Positions 1 through 5,002 of a stretch of 5,002 nt of DNA are shown here, piece after piece (positions within the stretch are counted from its first letter, which is position 1; each line of letters starts with the position of its first letter). The notes under the pieces are model-generated. The model saw only the letters and a list, made by a program, of their open reading frames with translations, did not search any database and was not told where the DNA came from. The translations under genes and the position numbers were made by a program. Where the stretch lies: assembly GCA_031254715.1 (NCBI GenBank), contig JAIRTY010000537.1, positions 1 through 5,002 on the forward strand, written 5' to 3'. The stretch is from Nocardiopsaceae bacterium. GTDB taxonomy: Bacteria; Actinomycetota; Actinomycetes; Streptosporangiales; Streptosporangiaceae.

Positions 1-5
1 CATCC

Positions 6-12
6 GGGGGAG
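6..12 (+). promoter_or_regulatory. Ribosome binding site for the small exported protein
   Basis: A GGGGGAG purine tract sits 6 nt before the GTG at 19. It supports that GTG over the in-frame ATG at 28, whose spacing would be 15 nt. The promoter must lie outside the window, since only 18 bases precede the gene. Confidence 0.6.
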
Positions 13-18
13 TGTGAC

Positions 19-453
19 GTGAAGGCGATGAGGAGCGCGACCGCTGCCGTGCTGGCGGCTCTGACCATAAGCGGCAGCATGTTCGTCACGGCCGGCGCGG
101 CGTCGGCTAGCAGCCTGCCGAAGGCTCAGTCACTTGAGTCCGGCGGCTGGCATCGGGGGTGGCAGGTCCGCCCAGGCTCGATCGGCTTGGGGTCCTACTT
201 TGCCCTGAGGGGGCTCCGCTATTCCTACTGGTCTTCTTCCAGCGCCTCCGGGAAGGGCCAGCTGCTGATCAGCAACTGCCGCCCCACCTGCGCCAAGGCC
301 GCGTACTGGACGAAGGCCTCCGTGTACTTCCACGACGCCAAGTCCCACAGCGGCCCTGGCCGCTACTTCCGGGACCTGAGGATCACCTACGGGCGGAATC
401 ACCACACGCTCTACCTTCACATCACCAGTGGCGGCAGAGGCTACTACTACTGA
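19..453 (+). CDS. Small secreted protein of unknown function (actinobacterial WxxW/CxxxC type)
   Basis: This encodes a 144-residue protein starting at GTG with a good Shine-Dalgarno tract 6 nt upstream. The N-terminus is a clear Sec signal peptide: basic Lys2 and Arg5, a hydrophobic stretch at about 7-26, and an Ala-Ser-Ala signal peptidase site at 28-30. The mature protein would have about 114 residues. It shows an RPGSIGLG segment (51-58), an aromatic stretch with the GLRYSYW motif (65-71), a Cys87-x3-Cys91 pair probably forming a disulfide outside the cell, and a Gly/Tyr-rich end finishing in three tyrosines. From memory, this layout matches small exported proteins common in streptomycetes and relatives, described as RP..I.LG, then GLxWxxW, then CxPxCA. 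I know of no function for them. The product is probably released or wall-associated; there are no membrane segments after the signal and no LPXTG motif. It converges on the regulator gene at 530-787 and does not look co-transcribed with it. Confidence 0.82.
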   Translation: MKAMRSATAAVLAALTISGSMFVTAGAASASSLPKAQSLESGGWHRGWQVRPGSIGLGSYFALRGLRYSYWSSSSASGKGQLLISNCRPTCAKAAYWTKASVYFHDAKSHSGPGRYFRDLRITYGRNHHTLYLHITSGGRGYYY

Positions 454-478
454 CCAGGCTGATATCCGTTCCAGGCCA

Positions 479-501
479 GGCCCACCGTCTCGGTGCCGGC
501 C
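479..501. terminator. Candidate bidirectional hairpin terminator between convergent genes
   Basis: A stem forms from GGCC-CACCG (479-487) and CGGTG-CC-GGCC (491-501), closed by a TCT loop with a two-base CC bulge on the right arm. It lies between the stop at 453 and the converging stop at 530. There is no T tract, which is common for actinobacterial terminators, so assignment rests on position and stem strength only. Random hairpins are frequent in DNA this GC-rich. Confidence 0.4.
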
Positions 502-529
502 CGGCCATGATCCACGGGCTCTGCTACTG

Positions 530-787
530 CTAGCCGGGGGCAGGCCCGGCGAAGACCCCCCACCGGGGGACGGCGTGGACGAGGTTCTCGGCGGCGAGGG
601 TGCGCAGGACGCGGGTGATGGTGCCGTGGCCGACCTGGTAGTGGGCGGCGAGCTGGGCGGTGGTGGGCAGGGCTTCTCCTGGTGCCCATTCGCCGGCGGC
701 CAGCCTGCGCCGCAGGTCGTTTTCGACCCGGGCGGAGGGGCGCTCGGCGGTGCGTGCCACATGGCCATCGTTGCCCGCCAAGATCAC
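530..787 (-). CDS. Minimal GntR-type winged helix-turn-helix regulator (DNA-binding domain only)
   Basis: The 85-residue product consists almost entirely of a GntR N-terminal DNA-binding domain. A first helix with the RVENDLRRRLAAGEW segment (20-34) is followed by the family-typical PGEALPT (36-42), a helix-turn-helix (about 43-66, with QLAAHYQV then GHGTITRVLRTL), and a wing around VPRWGVFAG (73-81). The effector-binding domain of full GntR proteins (FadR, HutC and YtrA groups, usually 120 residues or more in total) is absent and the stop follows the wing directly. It therefore either senses nothing by itself or needs a partner. The GTG at 787 is chosen as the most upstream start; it has only a weak ribosome site, and GTG at 760 in the same frame would still retain the whole domain. 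The gene diverges from the 853-1128 gene across a region with CTGT-type half-sites, so autoregulation plus control of that neighbour is likely by inference. Confidence 0.85.
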   Translation of the reverse strand: MILAGNDGHVARTAERPSARVENDLRRRLAAGEWAPGEALPTTAQLAAHYQVGHGTITRVLRTLAAENLVHAVPRWGVFAGPAPG

Positions 788-831
788 CTGTACCCATTGG
801 ACTATCTGTACTTGCTAGACAGCTTGGACAG
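788..831. promoter_or_regulatory. Candidate operator cluster for the mini-GntR regulator
   Basis: Four related 6-mers occur in 44 bp. CTGTAC is at 788-793 and again at 806-811. AGACAG (817-822) and GGACAG (826-831) read CTGTCT and CTGTCC on the other strand. The middle portion contains TTGCTAGACAG, which is close to the GTNTAGAC-like palindromes known for GntR-family operators but lacks one base of symmetry. The cluster overlaps the promoter-like hexamers of both divergent genes. Binding by the adjacent regulator is inferred, not shown. Confidence 0.45.
801..830 (-). promoter_or_regulatory. Candidate promoter of the mini-GntR gene
   Basis: On the minus strand, TGTCCA (830-825) and GATAGT (806-801) are separated by 18 nt. 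Transcription would begin about 6 nt before the GTG at 787, giving a very short leader. The -35 match is weak. It overlaps the opposing promoter, so the two could exclude each other. Confidence 0.3.
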
Positions 832-844
832 TTTTGCGTAGAGT
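816..844 (+). promoter_or_regulatory. Candidate promoter of the 91-residue protein gene
   Basis: TAGACA (816-821, five of six matches to TTGACA) and TAGAGT (839-844, matching the actinobacterial TAGNNT -10) are separated by 17 nt. The predicted start of transcription is around 850-853, which places it on or next to the GTG at 853 and suggests leaderless translation. Confidence 0.5.
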
Positions 845-852
845 CCGGGGAC

Positions 853-1128
853 GTGACCCCGCGTGAACAGGAGTTAACCGCGCTGGCCAGGAAGCACCCG
901 GCGTGGCAGGTGTGGGTAGTCGAGTGCTACCTGGGCGGTCCGGTGTGGTGCGCCCGGCCCTGGGGACGCACCCGGCCCGTGCTCAACGCCGGCAGCCCTG
1001 AACACCTGAGCGAGGACATCGCCGGGCGTGAGCCCGCCCGTAATGGCGTGGAGGGGCCCGGCTGGGTGGCCGCTGATGAGGATGACGTCATCACGCCTGG
1101 CCCGCAATGCTGGCCGTCGCGGATGTGA
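853..1128 (+). CDS. Conserved-type small protein of unknown function (HPxW / WCARPW / LNA.SPEHL)
   Basis: This encodes 91 residues from the GTG at 853. The reading frame stays open back to 682, but that part is antisense to the regulator and has no usable start next to the promoter. Recognisable elements are an N-terminal helix with TPREQELTALARKHPAW (2-18), an alternating hydrophobic strand with VWVVECYLGGPVWCARPWG (20-38), then VLNAGSPEHLSEDIAGRE (43-60). The tail is less ordered and ends in QCWPSRM. From memory, this HP.W..W...GG..WCARPW...LNA.SPE.L pattern recurs in many small actinobacterial hypothetical proteins encoded next to helix-turn-helix genes; no activity is known to me. There is no signal peptide and no membrane segment, so it is presumably cytoplasmic. 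Cys25 and Cys33 flank the central strand. It is divergent from the mini-GntR gene and shares its control region. Confidence 0.75.
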   Translation: MTPREQELTALARKHPAWQVWVVECYLGGPVWCARPWGRTRPVLNAGSPEHLSEDIAGREPARNGVEGPGWVAADEDDVITPGPQCWPSRM

Positions 1129-1303
1129 CCAGAACGTCCCGGACGCCAACCGGGACACTAACGGGCGATGATCCCAGGCCAGGACACCGCGCTGTGACCG
1201 GACCCTGGCAAGCGTCACGCAGATGCCGGAGCGCTCCATCAGCAGTTCGGATGTGACCCCTTATAGGGGGCCGGATCTTAACTGATAACGAGCTGCCGCC
1301 CGG
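1129..1303. other. Convergent intergenic gap without a gene
   Basis: This 175-bp stretch separates the 853-1128 gene from the converging stop of the Rieske gene. Open frames crossing it on the minus strand are low-complexity shadows without a ribosome site. The only structure I see is the small hairpin at 1257-1269. Confidence 0.6.
1257..1269. terminator. Small hairpin, possible terminator between convergent genes
   Basis: CCCCT (1257-1261) and AGGGG (1265-1269) form a 5-bp stem around TAT. It lies 35 nt past the stop of the Rieske gene and 129 nt past the stop of the small-protein gene. The stem is short and no T tract follows, so this is a weak call. Confidence 0.25.
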
Positions 1304-3118
1304 TTACGGGGGGCGGACCTGGTCGGACTCGGGCTTGGGGACGCCGCGCAGGGTGGTGATCGCCTCCAGGGTGGACTGGTAGACGAACCGCTCGCGTTTC
1401 GGGCTGGCCAGGAACCGGGCGGCCGCGGCGATGGGGGCGGCGGAGCCGGGGCCGTCGCCGAGCGCCCGGGATTCCTCCACCGCCGCCTGCGCCGTCTTGA
1501 CCACGTGGGCGACCATGATCGGCGCCGTGGAGTGGTCTTCGGCCGCGGCGCGGATCAGCGACCGTTCCAGCTCGGCGCGCGGCCCGGTGTAGCCATCGGC
1601 CAGTGCCACCGCCGCGTCGGGGTCGCGGCTGGCGATGGCCCGGTGCACCTCGGCGGCGTCCGGCGTGGGGTGCGGCTGCGGCCGGCCCCGCGCCGGGCCC
1701 GGGTTCCGTTCGTCGAACTGGCCGGTCCACTGCACGAACCAGGCTGCGTGGAAGAGCCCGCGCAGCACCTGCGGCGACCGATCCGCCGACCACGCCCAGC
1801 GCAGCGCGTTCAGGTAGGTCAGCGTGTGAGTGACGTCGAGCCAGCCCCAGTCGTTCGTATCGTCGAGGTCCAGTTCGATGTCGAACCTGGCCAGCCGCTC
1901 GGACGCCGCCCGGCCGGTCGCGTCGATCACGGCGGTCACCGGCGCGCCGCCCGCCAGCGCCCGGACCAGCGCGCCGAGCGCCTCGTCCGGTGAGCCGTCG
2001 GTGAGCGACCGCTGGTAGGCGAGCAGGCCGGAGCTGTTGCCTGACGGCCCGGCGGCCAGCGGGCCCGTGCCGGCCCCTGACGGCGCGGCCCCATCCGGCG
2101 CCAGCCCGGTCCCGGCCCGCGTCAGCGCCGCCAGGTCCGGCGCGGCCGCCTCCCAGGCCCGGAGGAACTTGCGCATGTACGGGAGCTTGTCGTAGCGGGT
2201 TCCCAGCACCATCTCGGGCACCAGCGGCGACAGCACCGCGTCTGCCTCCTGCCAGCCGATCTGGTCCAGCAGGTCGAACGCCTTCTGCACGAAGATCATC
2301 GAGTGCCCGTAGGCCAGGAAGTGATCGGTGACCGCGGTGAGCAGGGTGTGACGCAGCACCGGGCCGGGCACCCCGGCCGCGATCAGGCCGCGCAGCAGCG
2401 CCTCCGCCTCATCGGCCCGTTCCTCCTCGACCAGCACCGGGTAGGCGCGGAGCGCGTCGCCGACCGACCCGTACCGGGCGACCGGGTCGATCGGGTCTGG
2501 CCGGGGCCTGGCCGGGCGGCGGACCTGGCTGTCGGCGGCCAGCGACAGGCCCTGGATCACCGGCAGCGCGCTGAGCGACTCCTCGAAGAACCGGCTCATC
2601 CGCAGGCAGTCGGTCATCGTCGCGAGCGAATGGTCCCAGCCGTACTCGGCCCGCGGCGCCGCGTACCTGACGCCCTCGGCGATCACATCGGTCAGCGGGG
2701 TGCCGATCCGCTGCAGCCGCATCGCGTCCCGCGCCAGGCGGCCGGTGTCGAGGTCCTCCATCGCCGCGGTCAGGCTGCGGAACAGGTCCGGCCGGATGAT
2801 CTCGGCCGGCGGGTCGGCGATATCGATGAACACCTGGCCGTCGCGGATCTCGACCGGATAGGTCCGGATGTTTTCCCCGCCATAACGGCAGGTGCCGGTG
2901 CTGAGCTCGAACTTCCAGTTGTGCCAGGCGCACGTGAGCTCGCCGTCCTTCACCTCGCCGCGCACCAGCGCGTAGCCCTGGTGCGGGCACCGGTTGTCGC
3001 TGGCGAACACCCCGCGCGGCGTCCGGAACAGCGCGATCCGCTTGTCGAGGTAGGCGAACGACCTGGCGCCGCCGTCGGGGATGTCAGCCACCGCCACCGC
3101 TCGCACCCAGTTACTCAC
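1304..3118 (-). CDS. Rieske [2Fe-2S] protein with long helical, histidine-bearing C-terminal region
   Basis: The 604-residue product starts at GTG 3118, which has GGAGG 4 nt upstream; the open frame continues to 3463 but that part looks non-coding. Residues 4-101 are a Rieske domain with cluster ligands Cys44-x-His46 and Cys63-x2-His66 (CPH and CAWH), followed by GTCRYGGENIRTYPVEIRDG (75-94). This is the soluble ferredoxin or oxygenase type of Rieske domain. Residues about 110-330 are mostly helical, including DHFLAYGHS (265-273). A low-complexity Ala/Gly/Pro linker follows at about 335-365, then another helical part with DVTHTLTYLNALRW (428-441), FHAAWFVQW (456-464) and AEDHSTAPIMVAHVVKTAQ (526-544). 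The spacing of His266, His272, His431, His457, His529 and His538 faintly recalls questin-oxidase-like (DUF4243) proteins; this is inference. I do not see the facial-triad domain of Rieske ring-hydroxylating oxygenases. There is no signal peptide, so it is probably a cytoplasmic redox enzyme. It is divergent from the glucosaminidase gene by 321 bp. Confidence 0.85.
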   Translation of the reverse strand: MSNWVRAVAVADIPDGGARSFAYLDKRIALFRTPRGVFASDNRCPHQGYALVRGEVKDGELTCAWHNWKFELSTGTCRYGGENIRTYPVEIRDGQVFIDIADPPAEIIRPDLFRSLTAAMEDLDTGRLARDAMRLQRIGTPLTDVIAEGVRYAAPRAEYGWDHSLATMTDCLRMSRFFEESLSALPVIQGLSLAADSQVRRPARPRPDPIDPVARYGSVGDALRAYPVLVEEERADEAEALLRGLIAAGVPGPVLRHTLLTAVTDHFLAYGHSMIFVQKAFDLLDQIGWQEADAVLSPLVPEMVLGTRYDKLPYMRKFLRAWEAAAPDLAALTRAGTGLAPDGAAPSGAGTGPLAAGPSGNSSGLLAYQRSLTDGSPDEALGALVRALAGGAPVTAVIDATGRAASERLARFDIELDLDDTNDWGWLDVTHTLTYLNALRWAWSADRSPQVLRGLFHAAWFVQWTGQFDERNPGPARGRPQPHPTPDAAEVHRAIASRDPDAAVALADGYTGPRAELERSLIRAAAEDHSTAPIMVAHVVKTAQAAVEESRALGDGPGSAAPIAAAARFLASPKRERFVYQSTLEAITTLRGVPKPESDQVRPP

Positions 3119-3122
3119 GAAG

Positions 3123-3127
3123 CCTCC
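3123..3127 (-). promoter_or_regulatory. Ribosome binding site fixing the Rieske protein start
   Basis: GGAGG on the minus strand lies 4 nt before GTG 3118. It supports the 604-residue form that begins directly before the Rieske fold, against a 719-residue reading from 3463. Confidence 0.6.
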
Positions 3128-3213
3128 GCCCGTTCGGGATCCTGGGCGTGTCCCGCGGTCTCCGGCCTGCTGCGCGACGGCCAGGGCCTGCCGGGCACAC
3201 CCGCTTGGCCAGG

Positions 3214-3244
3214 ACGCTATTTCTTGAAGCCGGCTTGAAGTCAA
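3214..3244 (-). promoter_or_regulatory. Candidate promoter of the Rieske gene
   Basis: On the minus strand, TTGACT (3244-3239) and TAGCGT (3219-3214) are separated by 19 nt, slightly longer than ideal. A leader of about 90 nt would result. The repeat cluster at 3223-3245 sits in the spacer and over the -35 hexamer. Confidence 0.35.
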
Positions 3245-3245
3245 G
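3223..3245. repeat. Overlapping direct and inverted CTTGA repeats, possible operator
   Basis: CTTGAAG occurs at 3223-3229 and again at 3234-3240, with CCGG between. The centre AAGCCGGCTT (3227-3236) is a perfect palindrome. The second CTTGA is also mirrored by TCAAG (3241-3245) across two bases. It overlaps a promoter-like element and may be a regulator site; the regulator is unknown. Confidence 0.4.
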
Positions 3246-3333
3246 GGGCCGTCGAGCTGCGCACAAGCGCAGCCCAGGCGAACAGGCGGGCAGCCGGGCC
3301 GGCCGGACCGCACCGTCGCAGCGGGCCAGGCTC

Positions 3334-3360
3334 TTGACAAGTTTGTTTGGAAAGTATACG
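3334..3360 (+). promoter_or_regulatory. Promoter of the GH2 glucosaminidase gene
   Basis: A perfect TTGACA (3334-3339) is followed after 15 nt by TATACG (3355-3360). It lies in a markedly AT-rich island in otherwise very GC-rich DNA, facing the GH2 gene with a leader of about 70 nt. The short spacer suggests a promoter that may be weak or need activation. Confidence 0.55.
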
Positions 3361-3364
3361 AACT
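3340..3364. promoter_or_regulatory. Imperfect inverted repeat over the GH2 promoter, candidate sugar-regulator operator
   Basis: AGTTTG (3340-3345) is mirrored by CGAACT (3359-3364) with one mismatch, flanking GGAAAG and the palindrome GTATAC (3354-3359). It fills the promoter spacer and the -10, a typical repressor position. ROK-family regulators such as CsnR of Streptomyces lividans control chitosanase genes through AT-rich palindromes at this kind of position; assignment to that family here is inference. Confidence 0.4.
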
Positions 3365-3392
3365 AATCGGGGATTCAGGCGGTCCTGGTCGT

Positions 3393-3410
3393 GCGCGCCT
3401 GGCTGCGCGC
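3393..3410 (+). other. GC hairpin in the GH2 leader
   Basis: GCGCGC (3393-3398) can pair with GCGCGC (3405-3410) around a 6-nt loop, in the predicted leader 15 nt before the ribosome site. It could affect mRNA stability or translation, but such stems arise readily in this base composition. Confidence 0.25.
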
Positions 3411-3425
3411 CCAGCGGCCGCGGGC

Positions 3426-3430
3426 GGGAG
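3426..3430 (+). promoter_or_regulatory. Ribosome binding site of the GH2 gene
   Basis: GGGAG lies 9 nt before ATG 3440. This ATG is directly followed by a plausible signal peptide, which supports it as the start. Confidence 0.5.
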
Positions 3431-3439
3431 CTGCCAGCG

Positions 3440-5002
3440 ATGAGAAGCATCCTCCGTCACCACCCGGCCTCCTGGGTTGCAGCCGCCGTCCTCGCGGCAC
3501 CGCTGGCCTGGCTCGGATCCTCCGCACCGGCCGCGCCGCCTGCCGGGCCGCCCGCCGCGCTTCCCGCCGGCGGCGCGGTTTCGTTAGCCGCGGCCGCCGC
3601 GCCGGCCCGTTCCCCCGCGGACACCGGGGCCAGCGACATCGCGAATCTGGGAGCCTCGGGCTGGCAGGTCCAGAGCAGCGCGACCGCCACCCAGGGCGGC
3701 GCGCAGATCTCCGCCCCCGGCTTCAGCACCGCTGGCTGGCTGCCGGTCAGCAACGACGACGCGGGCGCGCCCGGGACCGAGATCGAGGCCCTCGCGCAGA
3801 ACGGCAAGTGCCCGCTCGACCCGGCGCTGCAGCCGGTCAACCAGGGCAGCAGCGGCCCGGCCAGCATCTACTTCGCGAACAACCTGCAGCAGTGCTACGG
3901 CTTCATGAGCAAGCTCGGCGCCGACACCGTCAGCCAGTTCAGCGTGCCGTGGTGGTGGCGCACCGACTTCACCGCCAGCGCGCAGTCCGGCCAGTACGAG
4001 ACCCTGATCGTGAACGGGGTGATCGGCGCCGCTAACGTGTGGCTGAACGGCACCGAGGTGGCCACCTCCGGGCAGGTGACCGGCGCCTACACACGGTTCA
4101 CGTTCAACGTCAGCAACCTGATCAGGGCCGGTACCAACTCGCTGGCGATCGAGGTCAGCCCCAACAACCCGCAGACGATGTTCACCCTGGACAACGTCGA
4201 CTGGACGCAGATCCCGCCGGACAACAGCACCGGCATCCAGTTCCCGGTCCAGCTCGCCACCGACGGCGCGCTCGCCGCCGGCAACGCCCACGTGACCGAG
4301 CAGAACGCCGCCGACCTGAGCAGCTCGGCGCTGACGGTGAGCACCGACATCACCAACAACTCCGCCGCGGACCAGAGCGGAGTGGTGACCGCGGCCATCA
4401 CGCCGCCGGGCGGGGGAGCGCCGGTGACGGTCACGCAGAACGTGACGGTCGCGGCCGGCGCCACCCAGACGGTCACGTTCACGCCGGCCCAGTACCCGGC
4501 GCTGACCATCAGCAACCCGCAGGTCTGGTGGCCCTACCAGCTCGGGTCGCAGCCGCTGTACACGCTGGCCACGTCGGTCAGCCAGAACGGCACCACGGCC
4601 AATTCGACCAGCGAGACCTTCGGCATCCGGACCGTCACCTCCTACCTCACCGGGTCATCCGCAGCCGAGCCCAGCGGCGCCCGGGCGTTCAAGGTCAACG
4701 GCGTGCCGATCGTGATCCGCGGCGGCGGATTCGACCCGAACCTGCTGCTGCACTACTCGGCCAGCGACATCGCCCAGCAGGTCGCGCTGATGAAGAACAT
4801 GGGCCTGAACGCGATCCGGCTCGAGGGCCACATCATGCCGAGCGACTTCTTCCAGCAGATGGACCGGGCGGGCATCCTGGTCAACGCCGGGTTCCAGTGC
4901 TGCGATGCGTGGGAGCTGCAAAGCAGCGGGCTGACCAGCGCCGCCGATTTCCAGGTGATGCAGAACTCGGCCCTGGCCATCGGCCAGAGCCTGCGCGATC
5001 AC
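3440..5002 (+). CDS. Secreted GH2 exo-beta-D-glucosaminidase, CsxA-like (3' end cut by window)
   Basis: 521 residues are visible and the frame runs off the window. CsxA-type enzymes release D-glucosamine from the non-reducing end of chitosan and its oligomers outside the cell. A Sec-like signal peptide (1 to about 32; Arg2, Arg6, hydrophobic 12-25) is followed by an Ala/Pro-rich linker (to about 60). The sugar-binding jelly-roll domain (about 70-240) has GFSTAGWLPVS (94-104), FSVPWWWRTDF (167-177) and GAYTRF (215-220). A beta-sandwich (about 268-395) ends with VWWP (362-365) and FGIR (394-397). The (beta/alpha)8 barrel begins near 412 with IRGGGFDPN (426-434), GLNAIRLEGHI (455-465) and CCDAWE (487-492). 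These segments closely match the remembered sequence of Amycolatopsis CsxA. The predicted catalytic acidic pair falls after position 5002, so activity cannot be judged. A related exo-acting GH2 such as a mannosidase is less likely, because RLEGHI and CCDxWE are typical of the glucosaminidase branch. Relative to CsxA there is an insertion at about 124-160 carrying Cys124 and Cys152. Confidence 0.9.
   Translation, partial: MRSILRHHPASWVAAAVLAAPLAWLGSSAPAAPPAGPPAALPAGGAVSLAAAAAPARSPADTGASDIANLGASGWQVQSSATATQGGAQISAPGFSTAGWLPVSNDDAGAPGTEIEALAQNGKCPLDPALQPVNQGSSGPASIYFANNLQQCYGFMSKLGADTVSQFSVPWWWRTDFTASAQSGQYETLIVNGVIGAANVWLNGTEVATSGQVTGAYTRFTFNVSNLIRAGTNSLAIEVSPNNPQTMFTLDNVDWTQIPPDNSTGIQFPVQLATDGALAAGNAHVTEQNAADLSSSALTVSTDITNNSAADQSGVVTAAITPPGGGAPVTVTQNVTVAAGATQTVTFTPAQYPALTISNPQVWWPYQLGSQPLYTLATSVSQNGTTANSTSETFGIRTVTSYLTGSSAAEPSGARAFKVNGVPIVIRGGGFDPNLLLHYSASDIAQQVALMKNMGLNAIRLEGHIMPSDFFQQMDRAGILVNAGFQCCDAWELQSSGLTSAADFQVMQNSALAIGQSLRDH

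Noticed and set aside
130..768. 212-residue minus-strand open frame across the exported-protein gene and the regulator
   Set aside because: Pro/Ser/Arg-rich and frame-shifted against two well-supported genes, with no ribosome site or domain.
682..852. Upstream extension of the small-protein frame to an ATG at 682
   Set aside because: It overlaps the regulator gene in antisense, gives Arg-rich nonsense sequence, and would cross the divergent promoter region. The conserved-looking part starts at the GTG at 853.
1081..1092. Perfect 12-bp palindrome GATGACGTCATC
   Set aside because: It lies inside the coding end of the small-protein gene and encodes ordinary residues (DDVI). No promoter or partner copy is seen, so it is probably coincidental.
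2303..3238. 311-residue plus-strand open frame antisense to the Rieske gene
   Set aside because: The translation is an Arg/Gly/Val/His-rich shadow caused by GC-rich third positions. There is no recognisable domain, and the opposite strand encodes a clear Rieske motif.
3119..3463. In-frame N-terminal extension of the Rieske protein to 719 residues
   Set aside because: The added 115 residues are low-complexity and Arg/Pro/Ala-rich, span promoter and repeat elements, and overlap the start of the GH2 gene. The GTG at 3118 has its own GGAGG and begins just before the Rieske fold.
3584..4291. 235-residue minus-strand open frame across the GH2 gene
   Set aside because: It is the antisense shadow of a strongly recognisable GH2 coding sequence. 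Its composition is dominated by Arg, Gly, Val and Asp with no domain.
4087..4515. 142-residue minus-strand open frame resembling a hydrophobic protein
   Set aside because: Its Val/Ala/Thr-rich look is the complement of the Thr/Val-rich beta-sandwich of the GH2 protein. There is no ribosome site.

Overview
The window is uniformly GC-rich with strong G/C third-position bias, GTG starts, short or absent leaders and actinobacterial-type promoters. I read it as a chromosomal segment of a high-GC actinomycete, probably a soil-dwelling, polymer-degrading filamentous form. I cannot name the genus. I see no insertion sequence, CRISPR array, tRNA or rRNA.

Left part (1-1128): a small exported protein of unknown function (19-453, +) converges on a minimal GntR-type winged-helix regulator (530-787, -), with a hairpin between them. 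The regulator is divergent from a 91-residue conserved-type small protein (853-1128, +). The roughly 65 bp between these two genes hold overlapping promoter-like elements and four CTGT-type half-sites. This looks like an autoregulated two-gene switch in which the small protein may be read from a (near-)leaderless GTG.

Middle (1129-3118): a gene-free convergent gap of 175 bp with one small hairpin, then a long minus-strand gene (1304-3118). It encodes an N-terminal Rieske [2Fe-2S] domain joined to about 500 residues of mostly helical sequence with recurring histidines. The C-terminal region faintly recalls questin-oxidase-like proteins, but its function is not established. This unusual architecture is the most interesting item in the window.

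Right part (3119-5002): a 321-bp divergent intergenic region carries a repeat cluster that may belong to a promoter for the Rieske gene. It also carries an AT-rich TTGACA promoter with an imperfect inverted repeat, facing a secreted glycoside hydrolase family 2 gene (3440 to beyond the window end). That protein strongly resembles exo-beta-D-glucosaminidase (CsxA-type), which removes GlcN from the non-reducing ends of chitosan oligomers. Only its signal peptide, sugar-binding domain, beta-sandwich and the start of the barrel are in view. The catalytic residues lie past position 5002.

I see no functional link between the left and right halves. The right half suggests a chitosan or glucosamine-polymer utilisation locus, with the Rieske gene as a divergent neighbour of unknown relation.
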